Shown: in pieces, positions 13,101 to 26,300 of the stretch
Numbering within the stretch: the first letter of the stretch is position 1
Layout: each line of letters begins with the position of its first letter
Assembly (NCBI GenBank): GCA_030704615.1
Contig: CM060731.1
Span: 4,960,001 to 5,024,000 of the forward strand
DNA from: Takakia lepidozioides
Lineage: Eukaryota > Streptophyta > Takakiopsida > Takakiales > Takakiaceae
Direction of reading: 5' to 3'
Length of the DNA stretch: 64,000 nt
Translations under genes and position numbers: made by a program
Notes under the pieces: model-generated
The model's database searches: none
What the model was told of the DNA's origin: nothing
The model's input: only the letters and a program-made list of their open reading frames with translations

Positions 13101-16100
13101 GGCCTTCCTTTGTTTCCTGTGGTCCAGCACTGATTGTTTTTTCTCTAGTATCTGTTAGTATTCCCGCCAGATGAGGGGCACTCCCTGGCCTTTCTGCTAG
13201 TGATCCCATACCCTGCTGCAGACAATGGATTTCACCGCCTATCAGCAAGCTGAATGTTGAAGCATACAAGACAGCTTTCAATTCAACAAGAATGGATCAC
13301 GATTTGATGTGTATAAGGTAAACTCTGATATTTATGTATATGAGCAACTAAACAAGAGATGCACCCACAGTGGTCTAACAAAATTCATGCAGATGTTTCC
13401 ACGACCTCTCATGATTCTCTGCAATTCAAAACTACCTTTTCACAAAGAATGGCAGTCGGGGAACAAAAGTCCTGGATAGTAGACAAAGATCTCCTTTCGG
13501 ATTGGGAACCTGCCGCGTGTGTGTAAAGCTCGCCTACTGACAGTTGGTGAGGCTGATGGATTCGGCTCTCCAACCTGAGAGACCAAATTAACTGTAGATA
13601 ACTCATACATCAATTGCACGATATGTATTATGGAGAACAAAAGCTCAACTCCACCAGGCTCCTTAATTGGGAGCATTATGGACTGAGTGCACGCATGAAT
13701 TGTCAACATCCAGGCTAAAGACACATGGGACCTATCTCTGCATCATAACACCTGAACTGTGCTTAACTTCAGACAGTGGCAATATGCACTTGTAGTAAAC
13801 TCTGTGCAGAGGTGATCGATTACCCCCTCAACACCGCAGACAAAAAACTAGAAAATGATATCGCCAACATAGAAAGGTACATACAGGGGTGGCGTCTCCC
13901 AACCAGGCCACAGAAAATTCCCGTCGCTCCCTATGAGCGAACTGCTTCGAAGAGCATGCTTGGAGTGTCCAGAATCTCCTTGTCTGCCCATGTTTGAATG
14001 CTTGAGATTCAACCCAATCTTCTCAAGCTGCTCAATATTTGGATTAATACCTCTAGCCTCTTCCCTTTCATCCTCAACATCAGCCGACTGCAGAAAACTC
14101 TTATCCTCCCTTAGTAGTAGTTGCACATTGCCTCCATCCACACTCCTACCCTTCCTGTCTACACTGCATGTACCTGATAAAGCTTCCTTCTGACAACTTC
14201 CTTCATCTCCTGGCCCTTTCCTTGCAATCTCTTCTCTTTCTGCAAAGCGGTGTGGGGAATAACTTCGGTATATTGAAGACCTATCCACAGATCCTTCACC
14301 GGACAATCTGTCTTCTGTGCGCAGGTGACACTCGTTGTGTATATTACTCAAATCATTTGGAAGTTTGCTGTGCTCCAGCAGATCAGATTCCTCTACCCCT
14401 TCAACTTCCTGTTTCTCATCCATCAGATACAAGGCACTGTTGTTGTCAAACATCTGAGACCAGCACATTAAGATGTGTCCTGCCCATGTGATCACAACTA
14501 GCACATTGATATGTTAGTACCATCAGCCCTAATAGAATTACCTGGAAGGGAAGATTCTGCAAGTCTATTTCAGCCTTGTCGAAGTTACCAAAAAGAAGCT
14601 AATATTTCTACAGACTGTGCCAACCAATTGTTGAAAGACAAACTAGATACCTTGTTGTGTAGGGTATTCATAGCTGATGTGTGCCTGTCCAAGTCTTTCT
14701 CTGAGAGGTTCAGGCCTTGTTCAGTTTGATCCACTACAGAGTCTGACAGACCAGCCAATCCCTCACCCCCATCTTCTACAGAACTGTACCACTGCAGCAC
14801 ACGGGACCCGAAACTCACTCTTTCTAGGGTACCCTTCCCACACTTGTCCAACCGAACAGGGCCATCATCAGGTCCTTTTGCCAAATGTCCCCCCATCGCT
14901 TGGCCATAGACCATTTGATCTTTGAACCCACATTCGGTCTCCTCCCCTACTTCAACACACCCAGCAGAGAGCTCCGTGTCATCGTGCCTTTCGGTGCAGC
15001 AGTTTGTAAAGGCAAGTTGTTCTTGTAAAGGGAAAAACAACCGTTGGGTCCCTCCTTCTTCCAAGTCTATAGCCAGAGCTCCCCCTTCTGAATCTGTAAA
15101 CAGCACTTGCTCCACTGTTGTAACTGGAAGTTGGGTGGTGTCCTTGCAGTTCATGCTAATCTCTTTGCCATCCCCCTCAGCCACACCAACTCTTTCCTCT
15201 GTGTCTTTCAAACTTAAGGATTCTGCAGGCTCCTCACACCGTACGCTCCCGTTCTCTAACATGCTAGTTTGCACAGCCCTAGGACTGGTTGTGCAATTGG
15301 CAGCCACAAGCCTTCCCCCCTTATAGCCAGATAGTTCCAACTGCTTTTCAGAATTGTGATCCAGTGATGCCAGTGACTCCTGCCTCCTACTATTCTCAGA
15401 GCCACTTTCTACTGCATGTCTTTGTCTGACAGGACTTCTTGCACTGTGAAGGCTTGCCCCAGCAACAGAATGTTGCATACGTTCAATTCTTAACACTCCG
15501 GTCTTCAATGAAATAAAGCTGCAGGCCATCGGACTGTTTGATTGGTCCATCTCCGAAGACCAGCTCAGCTGACTCCCAGACCTGCCCTTATCACTTTCCC
15601 TTTCGTATCTGTCCTTTTCTTGTGTCTCTTCCTCCTCTGCTCCTTCTATCGATCGTTTTGTCTCCCACTCTATGTGGTCCTCAGATTCTAGAAACCTTTC
15701 CCTTGGCCAATTCTTTCGTACATAACAATCATAATGTGTCTCCTGCCCTCTCTTGCTGCCGCATGTGGCTTTCCTCTGCGCAGAAAAGAGGTAGATGCAC
15801 TTTGAACATGTGACACCATATGCATTGGAGAGTTACCTCCCACTTTACCTGCTTCCAATATATGTTTGTTACATTACATTGATACTACCAAATATGCCTT
15901 GTGTGATTGAATTAATTTCAGAAGATCTTTTGTTCATAAGATTGGTAGGAGATTACCTCGTTTTCATCAGACTCTTGCTTATTTTCTGTCCCCTCTCTCT
16001 CAAACAGCTGGATCCGCTGCCGCAAATTGTCCTTTCTCTTGTCCTCCTTATGGCACTTATCAGTCTTGTACCTCCCAGCCTCTCTACCCACCTCCCCTAA

Positions 16101-16712
16101 CTCTTCATAATGTTTGCTAGCGTTCCACTGTGACCCCTCCTCTGTCTCGCTCCTTGTCATCTTCCTCCCTGTGGATCTCTCTTTCTCTGTTGTTGTGACT
16201 GCTTCTAATTTTTGTTCTAATGGCAAACCATTACAACTTGTGAGCATATCCACCGGTGAAAGATGTACATTGACTCTCCCTACATACGGGTCCCCTTTTG
16301 GATCCATGCTCTCCTCTTTAACAATCTCACTCTTAGTTTCTGCTGCATCAATCTGACGTCCGGCCCACTTGTCAACCACTGATAAATTGAGTCGCTTTGG
16401 AGGCTCCCAGACCTCTGGAAACATCAAACTCTCCCGCATTTGAGGCATCATTTTCGTCTCTGAGAACAATGATACTGGGACTGGTACTGGTCCTTCATCG
16501 TGGGAGCCCTCATTTAAGGATATTGGCAGAGGGGAAGTGATCCCAGTCGGTTTGGACTTGGCCCTTGACCTCAAACCAGGGGTTCCGTTAGTGTGGGCAC
16601 CACTTGTGAAAGTGAAAACAGTGCCCTCGTATGTGCCATCCCAAAAGCTGGTGGAGTTCTCTAGGGTAGCGTGTGGCTTTTTACCCACTGCATCCCCTTC
16701 TTTTTGCTCCAT
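7188..16712 (-). CDS. Large nine-exon gene for a ~2,036-aa disordered protein of unknown function
   Basis: I do not recognise this protein. Nine long open segments on the minus strand join with consistent phase and GT..AG signals: 16712-15957, 15775-14651, 14453-13885, 13574-13436, 13215-12565, 11862-10853, 10679-9877, 8979-8482 and 7747-7188 (stop TGA). They sum to 6,111 nt with no internal stop. Donors are GTAATC, GTATCT, GTATGT, GTAGTT, GTAATA, GTAATT, GTAATT and GTAGGT. The ATG at 16712 has an in-frame TAA four codons upstream. A possible 5' exon (MQLVDKKLCFKPDNF, from 16895) and an open run containing ESLADIFDQESSTLSK could not be joined in phase, so the N-terminus is unsure. The product is rich in Ser, Glu, Gly and Pro, with an acidic-basic stretch (QEKDRYERESDKGRSG) and a basic patch (WKKAAARRKFRTEEKE) at the start of exon 6. 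I see no catalytic motif, signal peptide or membrane segment. The last exon might instead splice at GTGAGA near 7240. A nuclear or scaffold role would only be a guess. Confidence 0.7.
9370..9780 (-). mobile_element. Old diverged LINE-A 3' ends inside an intron
   Basis: This lies in the intron between exons 10679-9877 and 8979-8482 of the disordered-protein gene. It holds three degenerate copies of the LINE-A 3' motif (AAGCTCAAAGAGCTTATGGGAC near 9398 and 9636, and a poorer copy near 9727), plus an AAGCAGCCCAAAA 3' UTR block near 9456. Divergence is clearly higher than in the 1-6 kb array, so these insertions are older. They are in the same orientation as the host gene. Confidence 0.7.
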
Positions 16713-19700
16713 CAAGCAACCTTAGATAGTGTGGAGCTTTCCTGGTCAAAGATATCCGCCAAGCTCTCTTCATTCAAAACCAGATCCGCAAGGAGAGGCT
16801 ACATGTATGTAGCTCATAAGAAGCCCCTGCAGTCAGTCGTCCGCTTACAGAAAATTGTCGGGCTTAAAGCACAACTTTTTGTCAACCAGTTGCATCAACG
16901 AGCACCTCAAGCCTGAAGATCCAACTAATACTTTGGAGAATACTTCAAAACTCCACTCCACCAATGTTACATAGTTATTGAGCACAGTTATTGAGCTCAC
17001 TAGAGGTTTAAATCAGAGATTGCAGGAGTTAACAGAGATTACAGGCCTAAACATGTCTCGGTCATGTAAGCAAGAAAAAGGAACGGAGACAGACAGACGT
17101 CAGGAGAAACTGCGCATTTACACAGAGTGTGAACCGAATGACAGATAACCTCTTGGTCATTGCTGCTACATCACGATTAGCATAACGCAAACTCTCGATC
17201 AAGAAACAACAAGAAATCAAAAGGTAGAAGCAGGAGTGTACTGGGAGGCCATTGTGGTGGGCACTTTGGTGAAGTCTAGAGACAAATACCCTCAATTGGC
17301 AGTCCCTACAGTGAGTATGAGTTGGCCATTGATAGTATCTCTGCTTTAGTGACAAACCACAGCTTTTCCAACTAGAACTCGTGATTCAATCAGTCAAGGA
17401 CGTGGACAGCAGAAGAGAAACCCTAGCTGCAAAGATCGGCGCTTAGGCCCATCAACCTCCTCAACCAACCAGTCTATGTTACACATTTTAATGTGACAAC
17501 TAAGCCTTCCTGCTTCAAGAAGCGACCGGATTCTTGCGACAAGAGGTTGAAATTAATATATGATTCCATTAGGGATATAAAAGCAGGTCATTTCTTCAGG
17601 CGAGTGTCACTCAGGAGATGAGATGAGGGAAAAGAGACGAGGAAGAGACGGACGAGCGCAAGGGTTGCCAGTAGGGAAGATGGGGAAGACAGATCGAACC
17701 GGAGATTGAAGCAATCCAATGACATACCACAGGTGACGCCAACCAACGGCCTCTGTCTACCGGCTCACTACCTTCGCCACATGAACCCCATGCCGCAGAT
17801 GCCAGGGTTCACGGCCATGACTCCAGACACATAAGGGTTTGACAGTTCGAGAGTGAAGACAGCAAGAAGAACAAAAGAAAGAGCGGGAAGACACGTAAAC
17901 GAAATTAACGCGGCGTTCTACGCCAACTGTTTATGCGATGATCAGAGCTTCAACTATCTCCCCACCCATGACTGGCATGCCACCAGATGAAGACAGACTT
18001 GCAGCACACAAGCACACATAGGGTTTCGACAGTTCCAGGGAAGCCAACGAGGGACGTGGTGAAGTGGAAATGGAAAGAAACGGTAGTTGACTCCCAACCT
18101 ACCGTTACTCCGTCCCTGGCCCCGGAGCCGGGACTTGTGTGTGGGCCCGCAGTTTCGTGCTCCCGAATCCTCATGCATGCAAGCCTTTCAACTACCTATT
18201 CTGTTAAGTTTTCACCAAACAGATGTGGTCCGAGGCCGTTAGGTGTGGGGAACAGTGAAAGTAAGGTAGGTTTTGCCAGTATGAGGCTGCATGAGCGGGC
18301 CATCTGAGATTGGATGTGTGCGCACTGCGCACCAGGAAGCTCGGGAGACCAACCTTTGATTGGAAGCCATTCATGCTAAATGGACAACCGGAGATCGGAT
18401 CAGTGTGATGTCATTGGATAGCAAGAACCTACACCCTATCTTTCAGATTTCGGCTGGCTACATGGCAAAAACATTTGGTGTTTGACTAGGTTAGCCGGAG
18501 AGAACTCTCCTGGCTGGTTTGAAGGGAAAATCGAGGTGCCATCCCACCGTCTCATGCCTCAATAAAGATCTCTGACAGCCATCATGATTGTCGTGATAGA
18601 CTTGGGGATAGGTGATAGGTTGACGCAGATATCCGAGACCGACAGTGCATTGACATGCATCCGGAAGGAAGAACTGAGAGCGGTGGCAGCTTCTTACAGG
18701 TGCATACGGTGATATTGTAACAGACTTGAGATAAATATGTCTAGTTGTCATGACCGGCTGCTGATTCTTTGAAGTTCGGCTGAGGCCCTGTGTCTGTGCG
18801 CCACAGCTCGCACCTAGCTGTCAGCACAATCTATCTGTAAAAACTTCATCCATTCTTGAAGTTCCCATTGTCCTGATCTTATGAAAGGAAAGAAAGGGAA
18901 ATGAAAAAGAGATCCATGTCACGAGAGTGAGGACCCAATCGGAGGGGCGAGCACCCCGACTGTCGAACTCCTGTTTGAGATCCAGGATAAGGCAGGTAGT
19001 ACGTACTTGTCCACCCCGTGAAACACTGTTGTTGCCAGCAACTTTTATTACTCTCTCGGATCTCCCCCGAAGTTCGGTTTGAAGAAGAGATGGACCGCTG
19101 TGAATGGAAACTGTGTGCATCATGCAAAATTTCCATCATAAAGTCATCTTCTGTTTGGATAAGAGCTGACACAAAGAGTACCTCACTCCATGCCAAGGAT
19201 ATTCTCCCCGTTGCGCAATCCAAAAGCCAATCTCTGCAGCTTTTCCTGGAAGCAACACAATACACCTAATAGTCAAATGTTTGCAGCGGGTAGGCATCCA
19301 TTCCTTTGGGTGGGTGATTTAGGGTTTGCCGAGTAAAGGAAAACAACATTTCTAGCTTCTCTCGACCTCTGTGCCCAAACGGTGTACCACGAAAAGCTTG
19401 GACAGGCATACGCTCAAATGATTGGGAACAGTGTACTCACAATCAACGAACTTACCTGCCTCTATGTACTATTGTTTTTCCAAGTTATAATACGTCTACC
19501 TAAAAATATGTGGGGACAGGCAAGTATGCAATTCTCGCAATTTGAGTCACAATTCTCACAGGTGATGCTGGGTTCGAATCCTTCTAACTAGTTGTGTGTC
19601 GTGTATAATCTTCTCTTCCCTCTCTGTTTTCCTGTAGAAAAGGAAGGAACGTAGAATAAAATTTGTTCTCGAAAACAAAAAGACGTACCCGATAAATACC

Positions 19701-20348
19701 GGGCCGCCCCCGGCGGATTGTCGGGCGATGGTTTCTAAGGGAGAGGCGGGCCCAGTTCAGGGGGGCTACCTGCTCGCTGGATGGGTAGCACGCCCGAGGC
19801 AGCGTCCCGCCCGCTGCCTCTCTCGGACTGCAATCGCTTGTCGTTTTTGGGCGTGGGTAACGTTCGCTATCGCTCAGGTGGCCGCCTGCGCTGCCAGACT
19901 GTGTGGCCACGAGTTTGGTAGTGGTTGATTTTGTAGAATCCGGCAGGGGGCATTAGGCTCAACTGTTGGTTCGGCAGTTGAGTCTCCCGCGTCCTAGTTT
20001 TGGTGAGAGGTGGGAGAAGAGAGAGCATGCTGTGCGGCTGTGTAGGATAGGATTGGTACGTGCCTTGCCCTGACATTTTTTTCGTAAGGGCGGCTGCGTC
20101 AATTGGAGTTCTTGTGTCTCTTGGTTGACTTGGATATGGTTTGAGGAGTAAGGTGTAAAGAAAGACGGGAAGAAATTCAGTGCGGGCGGGGAAGTAAAAG
20201 TATTTGCCGCAAGGGCAACATTGGTTTTGAGAAAAAGCGTTTTGTTTGTGTTGGTCAATAAAGGCAGCACAAAATTTTGGTAAGATAGAGCGTGTGTGTG
20301 AGAGAGAAAGAGGGTAGAATTAGCGAGGATATAGATGTGGACGTAAAG
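16713..20348. other. Intergenic region between two divergent genes
   Basis: This holds the 5' side of the minus-strand gene (starting near 16.7-16.9 kb) and of the plus-strand DCD-nucleotidyltransferase gene (ATG 20349). A TATA-like ATATAAAAG lies near 17575 on the plus strand but is far from either ATG. A GC-rich stretch spans about 19690-19960. GA/GT-rich sequence (GTGTGTGTGAGAGAGAAAGAG) directly precedes the plus-strand start at 20291-20312 and looks like 5' UTR. A B-box-like GGGTTCGAATCC at about 19570, followed by an A-rich end near 19690, may be a SINE scrap. I see no convincing gene here. Confidence 0.45.
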
Positions 20349-23300
20349 ATGGTGGCCACAAAGCAATTCCCTCCAGTGGATTTGAATCCGAAGGAGAAGA
20401 AAGGTGCCGGCAGTGAAGGCGGACCTGGTTTGATTGAACCTCTGGGGGGCTTCATCTTTGTGTGCAACAATGATACCATGAGCGAAGACTTTGAGCGCCA
20501 TCTTTTTGGTAAATTCTCTTTTTCCTTGAGTAATGCAAGTCTTTGCATTCCATTCTACGTTTTTGTGGCGTGTAGCTGAGCGACATTGGAGTACTTCCGC
20601 TTGTGTAGAAGGAAATGTGCGCAGACAGGGTAGTGAAACTCACAGATTCTTCTAATGAAGTCCTCAACCGATCATTAGTCACTGATATCCACTTCATTTT
20701 TTGTTGTGTGTATAACATCGAGGGCTTCTTCTGCCTGTTATAAATTGGTATCTGATTTTTGAGGAGATTGCATTTGCCATCCGGAAAGTCGGCCTCCAAC
20801 AATTAACTGGGCGTCTGGAATCTCATACAGGGTTATGAGGCGTGGTATTCCGTGTCTCGGATGAATTACCTCCCCCATTTCATTGTTCACAAAGTCTAGG
20901 GCTTTGTCTTCGAGATATATCATTGTAACCAATTTTATTGTCATTATGGAGGCTTGTAAATCTTGGAATAGATAAGGTTCTATCAATTTCAGGTTTAACG
21001 AAGATCAGCAGTTTTTAGTCATTTTGTGCTCCTTGAGGTTTGAGTAGGTGTTTGACACTATCTAGAAATTGGCATGATTTTATTTCTGTTTGTTTTTCAA
21101 ATTCGGAAGGTATATGCTTGCTTGATTGTCTGGTGGTCAGATCTATGCATGATAGTAATTCAATAATCTTTTTGACTCTGAAAGCTTTGGTAAACATTTG
21201 TGGGTTGAGACAGGCAAGCAAGTGGTCTGTACGCATATATAGTGCTTGGTGAAGCGCACTGATGACCTCCTCATATATTATTTTGAATTATTTGGGTTTT
21301 GCCTGGTTTTCCCCTAGCCTTCTATCTACTTTGTCCTTTTAAATTAAAGAGTCCAATGGTCCCCGGTGAATAATGCTAATTTTATTTTGCTATGCCAATG
21401 CAATGTTCATATTCCATTGGCTTCCCAATTGGAGCACTGAAGCATCATATGTTGGTTCTGTGTTTATGTTGAAGAGCTAAGCCTTAGAAATATTTGAGCA
21501 ATACCACGTATGTGATCTTTGGTGGATCTTTCCCCACGCATCAAAACCCCTCCCAGTGTATAACCATGTTTAGCCACACCTCTCTCACAAGAGTTGTAAT
21601 TATCTTGCCCAAAAGTTAGGTTGACTATAGCTGGTCCTGAACACAAATATGAATGAGTGAATATTAATAGCATACCCACCACCCACAGGGGTCAGTACCT
21701 GTGGGGGAAGGTGGTTTATGCTGGCTGGAGTCTTCTCTCTATATAATACCAATACACTAACAATCCATAGATCTGATGGAAAGTTTTTCATTTCCAGTTA
21801 GGGCCTGCCAACAGCATAAACCTCAAGGTGTCCAAGGTTGTGGAATTTCGACCAGCTTGACCACTATGTACAGTTTCAACTAGAACCCGTTGATTAGAAC
21901 CGTCTGACGACAGATTGGCTAGCTGGAGAGCCCTTCCTGTTTGCTGAGGTTGCTGAAGGCTCAGTGAGGCAGTTTTCTGCTAGTTCATAAATCTCCCTCG
22001 CTGAAAAATCTGACGATGATTCTCTGGTCAGGGTATGGGCAGCTCCGGACGATAGTATATGAGCAGTAAACTAGTGACTAGGACACTTTGTATAGTCTGA
22101 AGTGGGTATTGCATTTAATTGCAGGGGTTGTTGCAGAATTTTTGCTTGCAACAAATGCTGTAAGCTCTATTGGTGGAATTTTAGTTCTTTAGATATCAAC
22201 TTGATCTGGTTACAATGTCATATCATATGGAACAATGACACCATCTCTAGGCATGGGTTGCCCAGACTGTGGGCCCTCCTATCTCCTCCATACGCATTAT
22301 GAAGTACAGTGTGTACCGTGTTATGCAGCCACATGTTGTAAAGCTGTGTCAGCTTGGGACCTGTGGCAATTGTGGGCTGAGTTTCCATGCCCTGGAGGGT
22401 AGAAACTCCACAAGTTCCTTCAGGAGTGTTGATATCCTGTTGGTACCCTCATCATCCTATGATGATGAGGGTACATCATCATAGGCGACATCTTGTCTAA
22501 AACTCCATCCTCGCAACCCTTGTCCTAAAAATGGAGCTTACTGAAGCAACCTCCAATTTTAATGCTGAAAAATTACTCACAACTACATCTGGGGTTGACT
22601 AAAACTGATATAGTTTTGTTGGTTAGCTATGGTGCAAGAAAAGTGAAAACTTGGGCTGTACGCACTGAACAGGGGGAAAAACTGAGAAAGGTTGTCTGCA
22701 GCCAGTCTCCCACCGAGGCTATTGTTAGCTATTATCATTCTCATTCTCTTTTGTGCACCACTCCTTGAATAACTACTGTAAATAGTTTACATTACCATCC
22801 TCCTAAATTATGGAGCCCTGTGCGGCCACCGAGTTTTTATTTTTAGCAACAATGGAGCCTGTTATGTCGTGTATTTAAAGTAGTCTTGTAGAATGAACTT
22901 GTCTGCAACTAAACCTTTTTCATCCTACAAATTATAACATTATAAGGAGACCTCCCATCTATCTCCTCCTTTTTCTGCACATACCTACTGGTTTTTTAAA
23001 AGGGTTTCCCCTAAGGAAGGAACAGTTTAGACATCTGCAGCCATCCTTACTTCAGCTGATCTTTGTTGTTCTTCTCTGTGACAGTCCATGGTTAGATTCA
23101 TGGTAACCATCTTCTAAATAGTCAGCAGATACTCCAGAACTCCCACCTATTGCTCTGAAGATTCCCAATTGTGTTAGGATCATGAAATTGTCTGTTCAAT
23201 TCCTTTGGTTTGGTATATCTATTTATGCAAGGGTGTCTCATGTATTTCTCATGCATAGATTATCTGACGGTTCTCACTGACTCATTCCAATGTCCAGGGT

Positions 23301-26300
23301 TGCCTCAAAGGTATCAAGATTCTGTGAAGGCCATACAGCCAGGGCTCCCACTGTTTCTTTACAACTACTCCACTCGGAGCTTGCATGGGGTTTTTGAGGT
23401 CTGCTCTCCCCCATAAAAGGAAAATCATTTTCTGATGTTTCTTGATATCTCAACTTAGGTTTTTGCTATGTACATATTTCTGCAGATTCCTGTCAGTTTC
23501 CTGTCAATAATACTCTTGCTCTTGTTTAGTAGTTCATGCTTACCATGCGGATGCCACAAGAAATGACATGAATGCAAGACCTTAGGTGATTCCACAATGA
23601 CCGATATGCATCAGAGTTTCTAAAGAGATTCATGTATATTGAGGACAAGATCTCTCTCGAATAATACGGACAACAGTTAAACCACCATACAAGAATCACT
23701 AAAATTGTGTACATTGCTAGAGGGTGTCCGTTCCCTTTGCTCAACAACCACTTCTCCCTCTAAAAGTTTTGGTTGTTGCTATGTTTATTGAGTAAACTAT
23801 AAACCTGATGGAGCTATTTACCATGCCAATTGACTCCACATATTGACAGAGGTCAGACCATGCAAACAGCTAGTGAAACCAGTCTTTACAAGTGTGGTAG
23901 CAAAAGAGGCTGCTGATTTTGTGATTTCGCTTTTCTATATTAGGCAGCAAGTGATGGAGGCTTGAATCTTGAGCCAGATGCATGGGAGAACAAAGAAACA
24001 CGGAAGGTTGGTAGGCAGGCCTCCCGATTTCCCGCACAGGTAACCCTACTTTTGCACACTGTGTGCTTGTCCCAGTGGCTGCATATTTCCTGCTCTTGGA
24101 TGGAAGACACCAAAACGTTTGCCAACCTGGGTTGTCAAATCACTCTGACTGCTGGAAGTATTGGAAAGATTTAGTAATTGCAATTTGCAACACTGTGATG
24201 GTCTACGTTTACTTTTAGTTGGCCTTGTATAATATTCATGTGGAGTGGTGCAGGTGAGAGTGCGCTGGCGGGAACAGAGACCACCGCTTGATGAAGAGAA
24301 GTTTCGCCCATTACTTTTTCACTATGATGGCCCAAAGTTCAAGCTTGAGCTCTCGGAGGCTGAGGTATGCACTCATATTCAAGTAATGAATTTCCCTTTG
24401 GGTCAACTGTCATCAGTAAATGGTTTATGTTTTCAAATGCTCCTAGATCTCGTAAATGGTCTGTGCCATACTAAAATATTTGCAAGGGTCTCTGGCACTC
24501 TTCACCTTCTCCCTTTCTTCTCACATCTTGCTTCACTGATGATTTTCCAGGCAGAGAATTTGTTGAAGCTATTTGGAACTCCCAGCAGTCAGAAGATGGA
24601 GGAAGTCCAGGATGACTGTGGAGGCGAATGGGAAAAGGTCAAAAACAAGAGTAAAGTGACTCGTGCTTACCGTCCCCCTCCTTCCAAGAGATCCACATCT
24701 CCAAACTCACCAGCGGGACGAAGACGATCAGGTGCTCGCCATGCAAGTGTGCCCCTTATTAGTTTGAATACTTCAATGAATGGTGATTCTTTTGGTCGTG
24801 GGAGAGAGAGCAGGGCAGATATGGCCCAAAGATGGAGATCAGATTCAGATTCCTGGAGTGGTTCTTCAACTGCCACAGCTTCTTCTAGTTGGGCCTCACA
24901 GGATGAAGAGAGGCCCAAGAAAGGGCACCTCGAAAACGAGGGATTGATTGCTGATGCAAATGGGGTAGCTCTAACATGTAGTGAGTTTAATAACATCCAT
25001 TCAATGGAAAAGGCGTTTGACCAAGCAAATGATTGCTTTGAGAATGTGAGTGATGGGGACTGTGCAAATACTGAACACTCGACTAGTGAGGTTCATGTAA
25101 GCAATGGTGGGGGTCCCCCATTGGGTTTGCGGATACCTGTCCCTCCAGGTTTTGTGTCTTACAGTGCAGCTTTGAAAGCTGGGATGTCTGCAGCAGACAT
25201 GGAAACATGTAATGGAACCAGCAATAGTTCTACTGCAGTGCATGACGATGGGAACATCACGAGTACTAGCGGGAGTGTGGGGAATAGTCGGGCTTCTTCC
25301 GGCTGTGCCCTGATTGCAAACGGTACACCTACGCAGGCAGATCTGCAAGGAGACATAAAGCTAGCACCTATGAAACAAAATATAGACTCTGGGTCACGCG
25401 GAAAAGGTTTCCATGCTGAAGGCGGGATTAGCAGTACGCAGATTTTGGGATCTTCCAAGTCAATTGAACAGGGAAGGGGAGAGCCCAAAGATGAAGAAGT
25501 GGTCCTCGAAGAAGAGGGGAGAAGGCTAGATAGGGGGCAGGTATGGGCCCACAGCAAGTCCACTTTGGCCAGGTTGGCACTCACAGAAGCCAGGAATGGG
25601 CTTGCAGTAGGGGCACGTGACAGCCCACAGTTAAATGGAAAAGCTTCCATTGGTGACTCATGTGTGCAGTCAAAGAAGGTTTTGAAGGATGGGTCTAGAA
25701 ATATCTTGATGGAAGGTGAGAGTGCAGACACCAGCATTACCGGCCATCAGGCACGAGAGACAGTACTGGATGACAAGTTTAGAAATGAGACAACAGAAGC
25801 TGTTACAAAGAAAGCTTGGCAAGGGAATGATGTGGCTGTGCTTGGCCGGTTGCATGATACTGACCCTGCAGTGAGCAGCAATTGTTCAATGAATGATAGT
25901 TCTGTAGGCCATCGGTTATCTCCACGCTCTGACCTCATCAAGGAGACGACAGACATTGTGGTTAAAACTATGGCTTCGCACCTTCCGGTCACATCACCTG
26001 CAGTGGTGGAAAGGGTGCCATTTGTCCAGTCTTCAGTACCTGAGGGGCAGCAGAATCATTGGCCAGTGGATAAATTTTCTGGGCCTCCTCCACCTTCAGT
26101 AGTGTTCCCCTCACCTCATGTTAAGCCTTATCCACAGGTCTCAACATTACCGCCAAGCCGGCCTGTACATGAGTCACGCCGAAGCCAGCAGTATGACCAC
26201 TTGAAGCATGAGAAACATGTTGATGATAGGATGCATTTCCACAAACAGCAAATGCCTGCTCCTGAACAAGCCCCCACAGTTCTGCATTCACAGCAACAAA

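Noticed and set aside
17987-18307. Small protein-coding gene on the plus strand
   Set aside because: The open frame has no domain or splice context, and an overlapping frame on the other strand is equally open; probably chance in GC-richer DNA.
22444-22473. miRNA precursor hairpin in intron 1
   Set aside because: The stem is only 12 bp, with no extended pairing around it.
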